Positions 45,286 through 53,255 of a stretch of 64,000 bases of DNA are shown piece after piece. This DNA is from Sabellastarte sp. h YS-2021. Its lineage: Eukaryota; Annelida; Polychaeta; Sabellida; Sabellidae. The stretch covers positions 96,366,221 to 96,430,220 of the forward strand of contig OZ024931.1 of assembly GCA_964017235.1 (NCBI GenBank). The letters run 5' to 3'. Each line of letters begins with the position of its first letter. The first letter of the stretch is position 1. A program made the translations under genes and the position numbers. The notes below the pieces were generated by a model that searched no databases, was not told the origin of the DNA, and saw nothing but the letters and a program-made list of their open reading frames with translations.

Positions 45286-48200
45286 TTATTAAGCGTCCCG
45301 CAAGGGACGCTTGTTTGTGTATGGGAGACCTTCAGGCTCCGCCGGCTCCGCATTTTGTTTTCCTTATAACTCTGTAACCGTTAGGCAGATTCTTTTCAAA
45401 TTTGGCAGGTTTAGGCAGTAGCCTTGGGGAATTTTTTGAATGTGCTGCAGTGACATTTCAACCAATCAGAGAGGTCACATGACCAAAAATGTATTTTTTC
45501 GATGGGGAAGCTTGTCCGGATGATAACTTGAAAGGAATTTTATCAATTCACCTGAAACTTGGCAAATACATTCATTCTATTAAAATCTGGAAATCATTAG
45601 ATTTTGGCATTGATTGGTTAAGAAATGGCCGAGTAATTAATGATTAATTAATCATTATGAATTTTCCAAATAAGGAAAACACAAAAATGCTTATATCTCG
45701 AAAACCGTGCTAGATAGAGCGATTTCGACGAAATTTTTGACCCCCAGGGTATATCTGCAGAGTAGTTATCCCAATTTTCAAAAAATTTTTGTCTCGCCAA
45801 AAATGGCGGCCATTTTGAATTTTCGAATTTTTCGCAAAAATTGCAAAACATAAAAATGCTTATATCTCGAAAACGGTGCTAGATAGAGTGATTTCGACAA
45901 AATTATTGATCCACAGGGGATCTCTCCAGAGTAGCCATGCCAATTTTCAAAAACAAAATTTTCTCGCAAAAAATGGCGGCCATTTTGAATTTTCGAATTT
46001 TTCGCAAAAATTGCAAAACATAAAAATGCTTATATCTTGAAAACCCTGCGATTTCGACGAAATTTTTGATCTTCAGGGTATCTCTGCAGAGCAGCTATCC
46101 CAAAGAGCTTTCACTCGGTGAAGTTTCAGACCCGTAGCTAATTATTCACCTACTCAAAATGAGTAAATGCTAATTATCTCTAAAACTATTGCGGATACCC
46201 AATTTTTATCAAATAACTCATTCATCTACTTTTGGGAGAGCTTTCACATGGTGAAGTTTCAGACCCGTAGATAATTACTCACCTACTCAAAATGAGTAAA
46301 TGCGAATTATCTCTTAAAAGTATTGCAGATAGCCAATTTTTCTCAAATAACTCATTCATCTACTTTTGGAAGAGCTTTCACATGGTGAAGTTTCAGACCC
46401 ATAGCTAATTACTCACCTACTCAAAATGAGTAAATGCAAATTACCTCTAAAAGTATAGCAGATAGCCAATTTTTGTCAAATAGCTCATTTACCTACTTTT
46501 GGGAGAGCTTTCACTCGGTGAAGTTTCAGACCCATAGCTAATTACTCCCCTACTCAGAATGAGTAAATGCTAATTATCTCAAAAACTATTGCGGATACCC
46601 AATTTTTATCAAATAACTCATTCATGTACTTTTGGGAGAGCTTTCACTCCGTGAAGTTTCAGACCCGTAGGTAATTACTCACCTCAAAATGAGTAAATGC
46701 GAATTATCTCTTAAAAGTATTGCAGATAGCCAATTTTTCTCAAATAACTCATTCATCTACTTTTGGAAGAGCTTTCACATGGTGAAATTTCAGACCCATA
46801 GCTAATTACTCACCTACTCAAAATGAGGAAATGCAAATTACCTTTAAAAGTATTGCAGATAGCCAATTTTTCTCAAATAGCTCATTCACCTACTTTTGGG
46901 AGAGCTTTCACTCGGTGAAGTTTCGGACCCGTAGCTAATTACTCCCCTACTCAGAATGAGTAAATGCTAATTATCTCAAAAACTATTGCGGATACCCAAT
47001 TTTTATCAAATAACTCATTCATGTACTTTTGGGAGAGCTTTCACATGGTGCAGTTTCTGACCCGTAGATAATTACTCACCTACTCAAAATGAGTAAATGC
47101 GAATTATCTCTTAAAAGTATTGCAGATAGCCAATTTTTCTCAAATAACTCATTCACCTACTTTTGGAATAGCTTTCACATGGTGAAGTGTCAGACCCATA
47201 GCTAATTACTCCCCTACTCAAAATGAGTAAATGCGAATTATCTCTAAAAGTATTGGAGATAGCCAATTTTTCTCAAATAAATCATTCACCTACTTTTGGG
47301 AGAGCTTTCACTTGGTAAAGTTTCAGACCCATAGCTAATTACTCACCTCAAAATGAGTAAATGCGAATTATCTCTAAAAGTATTGCAGATAGCCAATTTG
47401 TCTCAAATAAATCATTCACCTACTTTTGGGAGAGCTTTCACTTGGTAAAGTTTTAGACCCATAGCTAATTACTCACCTCAAAATGAGTAAATGCGAATTA
47501 TCTCTAAAAGTATTGCAGATAGCCAATTTTTCTCAAATAATCATTCACCTACTTTTGGGAGAGCTTTCACTCCTTGAAGTTTCAGACCCATAGCTAATTA
47601 TTCACCTACTCAAAATGAGTAAATGCTAATTATCTGTAAAAGTATTGCGGATACACAATTTTTTTCAAATACTCATTCATCTACTTGTGGGAGAGCTTTC
47701 ACATGGTGAAGTTTCAGACCCATAGCTAATTACTCACCTACTCAAAATGAGTAAATGCGAATTATCTCTAAAAGTATTGCAGATAGCCAATTTATCTCAA
47801 ATAACTCATTCACCTACTTTTGGGAGAGCCATCACTTGGTGAAGTTTCAGACCCATAGCTAATTATTCACCTACTCAAAATGAGTAAATGCGAATTATCT
47901 CTAAAAGTATTGCGGATACCCAATTTTTATCAAATAACTCATTCATCTACTTTTGGGAGAACTTTCACTTGGTGAAGTTCCAGACCCGTAGGTAATTACT
48001 CACCTACTCAAAAGGAGTAAATGTGAATTATCTCTTAATAGTATTGCATATAGCCAATTTGTCTCAAATAACTCATTCACCTACTTTTGGAAGAGCTTTC
48101 ACACATGAAAATGAAAAATTATGAATATCTCGGAAAAGCTATTTCTTCTCCTTTAATGCTCGGCGGGAGATACACACCGCGGCAGTGGTCTTGTCAAAAA

Positions 48201-48594
48201 TTTTTGTCTCCCCAAAAATGGTGGCCATTTTGAATTTTCAAAGTTTTTGCAAAACACAAAAATGCTTATATCACGAAAACCGTGCTAGATGGAGCGAACT
48301 CCACAAAATGTTTGACCTGCTGGGTATCTCTGCAGAGTAGCCAGGCCAATTTTCAAAATATTTTTGTCTCGCCAAATATAGGGGACATTTTGAATTTTTG
48401 AATTTTTTGCAAAACACAAAAATGCTTATATCTTGAAAACCGTGCTAGATAGAGCAGACTGCGCTGACTGGTTGCCACAACAGTATAAGGCCAGAAACAA
48501 AGCATTTTCTTAATACTTTAGCACTCACCTTTATATCCTTTTCGGGACGCTTTGTTTTTGCTATGCAAAAACATTATCTTTTTTTTTGCGAGCG
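45286..48594. mobile_element. Hairpin-headed array element inserted in the Polinton ATPase
   Basis: The head is a perfect-arm hairpin (aagcgtccc / gggacgctt, 45291-45312). Near the right end a partial inverse (cgggacgctttg) and a small hairpin (gtttttgc / gcaaaaac, 48553-48571) occur. Inside: 45660-46080 and 48170-48460 carry the atggcggccattttgaattt-type monomer of 6550-7940. Between them, 46100-48110 holds about 15 monomers of 133-134 bp (gagctttcac, gtttcagacccatagctaat, actcaaaatgagtaaatgc). No protein is encoded. Confidence 0.8.
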
Positions 48595-48971
48595 ATCCTC
48601 TAGTTTTAGACGATATGATGAGCCAACTGGGGAGTGAAGTGGCAGATGTGTTTACGAGAGGAAGTCACCACAGAGATGTGCCTGTGATTGCAGTGATGCA
48701 GAATGTGTTTCACCAAAGTTTGAACACCCATTATATGGAGTTGTTTAAAAATCCCAGAGATGCCAGGCAGATTCAACATTTAGCCAGACAGATGTACCGC
48801 CAAGATCCAGTGTACTTGGTGGATGTCTATGACAGAGTCATGTCTCTGAGACCTTACAGTTATCTTTTTATGGGCTTGAAACAAGAGACGCCAGAATATT
48901 TGAGATTGAGGGCCAACATCTTGAAAGATGAAGAGAGATTTTATCAAAGAAAAGGACATCAAACTGTTTAA
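48595..48971 (+). pseudogene. Polinton packaging ATPase, C-terminal part
   Basis: The Walker B strand is PLVLDDMMSQL, followed by TRGSHHRDVPVIAVMQNVFH with the sensor-type Gln/Asn, and SLRPYSYLFMGLK. It ends at TAA 48969-48971. The codons before 48595 belong to the inserted element. This fragment and 44856-45285 together give an almost complete ATPase of about 270 residues. Confidence 0.85.
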
Positions 48972-49165
48972 TTACAATTATCATGGCTATTTCACAAATA
49001 AATGGAATAAAACTTAACTATTGTTTTACTGTACAAGCAAAAAGTGGTGTGGCACAATATATGAAATTTTCATAAAAAATGTGGTGGTTGTGGTGGAATA
49101 TTGTGGTGGTGGTGGAATGTGATGGTGGTGGAATGTAGTGGTGGTGGTGCTGGAATATGGTGGTA
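48972..49165. repeat. (TGG)n-rich microsatellite and spacer
   Basis: A ~110-base AT-rich spacer is followed by gtggtggtggaatgtgatgg-type degenerate GTGGTGGAAT repeats (49080-49165). The LINE frame on the minus strand ends inside it, so the microsatellite may mark a deletion joint. Confidence 0.6.
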
Positions 49166-50927
49166 TATGTTGACAATTTGGCTTATGATTAGACTTTTAA
49201 TAACTGTAACTTTACCTTTAATACTTAAACCTTGGCCAGACCATACATTAATTAAGGCTTGAAATTCAGCTGAAACATTACCTCATCTGATGCAGAAAAC
49301 CAAACTCCTAAACTTTTGAATGGACCATATTTCCACTCATAACTTTTATTTATTTGCACCATTTCACTGTTTAAGGGGACGATTTCCGTTTTTGACTTAT
49401 TTAATGTCAGACCTGAGCAAAGTCCAAAACGTTCTATTCGATCAAAAGCATGTTAGACAGTCTTCACTATTAATGAATAGAGTAGTATCATCAGCAAGTT
49501 GATTTATGAGGTATTCATGTTCACCAATTGTGATACCGTTAATCATTTTATTGTCTCGTATATCAGTGGATAGATACTCAACTACTATTATAAAAAGTAG
49601 AGCACTCAGACAGTATCCTTGCTTGATACTACGGTGTAGGTTAAAGAACTGGGAGGATTTGCCATTGTTAATAACACAGCTTTGTATATCATTGTAGAGC
49701 ATTTTGACACAATCAATAAATCTATCACCAAAGTTCATGGTTTTTAAGCATTTAAATAGGAAACTCCAAGTGAGGGAATCAAAAGCCTTGGCAAAATCTA
49801 CTAGAATAACTAGACCAGGTTTTTTATAGAAGGTGCAATAATCAATAATGTCTTTAATTGTACAAATATTTTCGCCAATGAATCTGCCTTTAATGTATCC
49901 TACTTGATCTGGATTTATTAGTGTATTTAAAACCTTTTGTAGCCGAATGGCATACACTTAAGTTAGTATCTTATAGTCTGCATTTAGTACACTAATTGGC
50001 CTCCAGTTATTCAGTGAACACAGATCCTTGTTTTTTTTTTGGAACCAGATTTATGATTCCCCGTTTTTGATCTGATGACAGCCGGTTATTTTCAATTGAC
50101 CATTTATAACTCAGAACTAAAAAATATTTTAATTTGTTCCAAAAAAATTTATAAAAATCTACTGGGAGCCCATCAGTTCCAGGGGATTTTTTATTTGATA
50201 ATTTTTGCACTGCTATAGAACATCCCTCAATGGTAATATCAAGGTCACACAATTATTTTTGTGAGTTGTCTAATTTCTTGATGTTTGGGTTTGACAAAAA
50301 TTCCTGCTCTAACTCACTTAATTCTGATGGATCTATTTTAGGGTGGTTTGAGCTGTATAGGTTCTCAAAGTACCTTTTTCCTTCTTCGAGTATTTCTTGT
50401 TCTTTGTAAATGAACCCATCGGATGTTTTTAAACTTTTTATACATTTAGCATTAAAATTTCGTTTTTCTAAGTTTAGAAAATATTTGTTATTCTTTTCAT
50501 TTAGTTCTAAATGTTGTGCCCTTGATCTTATAAGTGAACCCTTTGCTCTACCTATGTATAGTTCATTTAAAGTATTTTGGAGCTCTGTATATTTCTCTAT
50601 TGCTTCTACAGTTGGTGTTTCATCCAATTTATTTTCCAGTTCTTTTAATTCATTTGCTATTTTTTGTTCTTTATATCTTGATTCTTTTGCTTTAAAAGAG
50701 GAGTATGAAATTGAAAAACCTCTTATTTTCATTTTAACAAAATCCCACCATAGAGATTTATCAGTGAAGTCTTCTCGTAATGAGAATAAGGAGTCTAATT
50801 TATTGTTCATAGCATCGACATAGGTTTTATCTTCTAATAACTTAACATTAAACTTGTAGAAACCTCTGCCCCTAACCCACTCATTATCAAGGAAAAATGA
50901 TATCTGAATTAAACTATGATCAGATTT
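49166..50927 (-). pseudogene. LINE (L1/Tx1-like) ORF2, reverse transcriptase part
   Basis: Reading leftward from 50927: the endonuclease end (SDHSLIQISF), a charged linker with many Glu/Lys, KSPGTDGLPVDFYKFFW, GYIKGRFIGENICTIKDIID, motif A ILVDFAKAFDSLTW, motif B SIKQGYCLSALLF and motif C QLADDTTLFINSED. TAA stops occur at 50253-50255 and near 49960, and a shift occurs at an A/T run near 50033. The frame continues past 49442 into LTLNKSKTEIV and fades at ~49166. The thumb and C-terminal part of ORF2 are missing. The motif set fits the L1/Tx1 group; finer placement is not possible by eye. Confidence 0.82.
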
Positions 50928-51125
50928 TTTTATTGCGTTAATACATCCTATCCAATGGACAATTGCTTTACCGGTCGGCGCGACCGGTCCCGCCAAACGT
51001 CAGAAAAAGACGTCCTGTATATACTACCGGCAGGACCGGTCACAGAGTGTGCATTCGCCAGGTGGCGCATCGTACTTCATTTCCTGTTTACCTATTGACG
51101 TCATAGCATCTTTTTCGTTTGGCGC
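50928..51125 (+). repeat. Left inverted terminal repeat, DIRS copy 3
   Basis: TTTTATTGCGTTAATACATC, then tatccaatggacaattgc, the 19-base near-palindrome accggtcggcgcgaccggt, accggcaggaccggtcac and cgccaggtggcgcatcgtac, ending gacgtcatagcatctttttc. It is mirrored at 57040-57252 and, for its outer end, at the ICR. Confidence 0.9.
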
Positions 51126-51272
51126 GAAAGAGTGTGCAGACAATTTTCATCAGAGATACGTTTTGTGTTTTCTACAACGAACTCATCCCAGTTACGTGCT
51201 TTTTATTAGTGCTGAAAACTTCTACTACGTTTCTGATCATAATGTCAGAAGCGAGGTTCTTGCGGGCACGTT

Positions 51273-53255
51273 ATGGCCCTTTTTGACAACCATAAGAAAT
51301 GCGCGCGTTGTCGTGACAAGGGGGTGGGAGACGACCCCTGTGTGAAGAAGTTGGATTGTAGTATCTGTAAGGCGTTTACGCCTGCTCAGATCCACCAGTT
51401 AGCAACCCCGACCTACAAGGAACGGAAAGAACGCTCTAGCCAGAAGAAATCTGAAGATTTGACAAGTACGTCTCCCAAGCTTGTTGATCCGTCGGAGGTT
51501 TCACTGCTGGGTCCTGTTAATTCAGGAAAGCAGTCTCCTGTTGATTCTACACCCAAGCAGAAGAAGAAGCGTTCTGATGGCTCCCCAAGGTCTAGTAAAC
51601 GGAAGCACAGCAGTAAGCCCACTTCAGACGACCTCAAGTCCCTTGATGACAAGTGGAGTGAGAGATTTTCCCGTCTGGAAGCAATGCTGATTAACCAGTC
51701 CTTTGCTGTCCCTGTGAGACCGGTGAATTCTGCTTCTGTGGTGCCCAGAGAACACCCCTTCTTTGATCCGGGTGCTTCTACAAGTGTTATGTTTTCTAAG
51801 GGCACTGGTGACCTTGCTACGCAGTTGACGGCTACCCAACCTCCGCTGGGGGTTCCCGGTACACAAGCTGTGAAGGAAGTGAATGAGAGTGCCACCCACC
51901 CTGTTCAGGGCCCCGGTACCTCTGAGACTGTTGCCACCCAACCTTTACTGGTTCCCGGTGCAGGGACTGCCACCCAGCCTACACAGGCTCCCGGTGCGGG
52001 TCCTGAGGTTCTGCCTTCCGGTTATGAAACTACGCTGTCTAACCAGTCGCCTCCCATTGGCCAGAATACTGAGGTTGCTAGGGAATCTGACAGTGAGGCT
52101 GAGTTGGATGCGGAACCGGCTTCACCGGCTAGTGTTCACTACCAGGGTGATGTACCGGAAACAAACACTGACCAGGACCTCTCTGAAGATGCAAATTACC
52201 GGGAAACCTTAAGAGGGGTGAGGAGTTTCATGGGTTGGCATCAAATCCCGGATTATGACACCTCAGCTGCATCTATGGATGACAATCCCTTTGCCGGTTC
52301 CAGAGTGAAGACTACCGGTAAAGTGTCAGTTAAATTGCCGGTGGATGAATGGCTCTGTAAAAAGCTGGAGAAACTAAATGTAACTATTGCTGAAGGTTAT
52401 CCTTCCAGGAATACAGAAACCAGTGGACTGCTGCGTGATCAATTTGTGAAGACACCCCGTACTTCAAAGTGGTACGACATGCAAGCTGTTAAGAAGGATA
52501 CGTCTACCCAGGCTGTTGGTGACTGGTCTCCGGAACCGGCAAAACTGAACAGTATGTTTTCTAGAGTTGCAAGGCGCAGCTTACCTTCTGCTCCAGCTTC
52601 CCGTACTTTCAGCCAGGACACCCTTAGAAGGTGGGAGAGGTCCTTCCGAGAGCAATCAGTGATGTGTAATCACGCTGCTGGCCTATCCAGATGCCTCACG
52701 AAAGTACAGGACTCCATGGTCACCCAGTTGAAGTCCCTCAGGTTCGATTCCTCAAAGGGCAAAAGTGCTGAGAAACAACAACAGGCTGTTGAGGAACTGG
52801 AGTATCTGGTTACATTCAACCGGTCAATTTCACAGGCTATGCAGCGTACCATGCAGGATCTCTCAGAGGGAGTGTTTATCAGCATGGCTAATCTCACCCT
52901 GGCCCGTCGGGAGTGTTATTTAGAGTTCATACGAGGTGGAGTTAAACCTGACACCTTGTCTGCCTTATGCACGTCTCCAGTCCACCAACTCTCACTCTTC
53001 CCGGACAGCTTACTGGTCAAGGCTGAAGAGGAGATCTTACGTAGTGAAGAGAGGTGTTCTGCTGGTACCACACAGAGGAAACCTGGACGTTTTCATCCAT
53101 ACGTCCCCTCCAATCGAACCCCTCACCAGCCGGACCGGAAGCCCACTACACCGGCATGGAAGCAGATTAGAGACCGGCAAACTGCTCAGAAAGGTGGTGG
53201 TAAAGCCTCAAACTTCAGCCAGCAGCCGGCCAGGGGATTTAAAAAGCATAAATGA
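51273..53255 (+). CDS. gag-like ORF1, DIRS copy 3
   Basis: 660 residues from ATG 51273. Residues 10-32 hold a cysteine cluster (C10, C13, C23, C29, C32), probably a small zinc site. Residues ~50-130 are Ser/Lys-rich. SLDDKWSERFSRLEAMLINQ could be a short coiled coil. ~150-290 is Pro/Thr/Gly-rich with repeated pGtatqP motifs. The conserved core starts near GVRSFMGWHQIPDYD and includes VDEWLCKKLEKLN, FNRSISQAMQRTMQDLSEG and LARRECYLEFIRGG. The native start is probably the ATG at 51241, homologous to MASPGQ/MSSPGQ of copies 1 and 2, but a deletion of about 7 bases puts it out of frame. The C-terminus overlaps the RT frame by 320 bases. The stop sits in a TGA-CAA-TTA context. Confidence 0.85.
   Translation: MALFDNHKKCARCRDKGVGDDPCVKKLDCSICKAFTPAQIHQLATPTYKERKERSSQKKSEDLTSTSPKLVDPSEVSLLGPVNSGKQSPVDSTPKQKKKRSDGSPRSSKRKHSSKPTSDDLKSLDDKWSERFSRLEAMLINQSFAVPVRPVNSASVVPREHPFFDPGASTSVMFSKGTGDLATQLTATQPPLGVPGTQAVKEVNESATHPVQGPGTSETVATQPLLVPGAGTATQPTQAPGAGPEVLPSGYETTLSNQSPPIGQNTEVARESDSEAELDAEPASPASVHYQGDVPETNTDQDLSEDANYRETLRGVRSFMGWHQIPDYDTSAASMDDNPFAGSRVKTTGKVSVKLPVDEWLCKKLEKLNVTIAEGYPSRNTETSGLLRDQFVKTPRTSKWYDMQAVKKDTSTQAVGDWSPEPAKLNSMFSRVARRSLPSAPASRTFSQDTLRRWERSFREQSVMCNHAAGLSRCLTKVQDSMVTQLKSLRFDSSKGKSAEKQQQAVEELEYLVTFNRSISQAMQRTMQDLSEGVFISMANLTLARRECYLEFIRGGVKPDTLSALCTSPVHQLSLFPDSLLVKAEEEILRSEERCSAGTTQRKPGRFHPYVPSNRTPHQPDRKPTTPAWKQIRDRQTAQKGGGKASNFSQQPARGFKKHK

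Noticed and set aside
48972-49165. Telomere- or origin-like G-rich repeat
   Set aside because: The GTGGTGGAAT-type repeat is a degenerate microsatellite and does not match known telomere units.
51413-51941. Minus-strand open frames of 105-160 codons opposite gag
   Set aside because: They lie opposite a coding region with biased codons and have no motifs; shadows.
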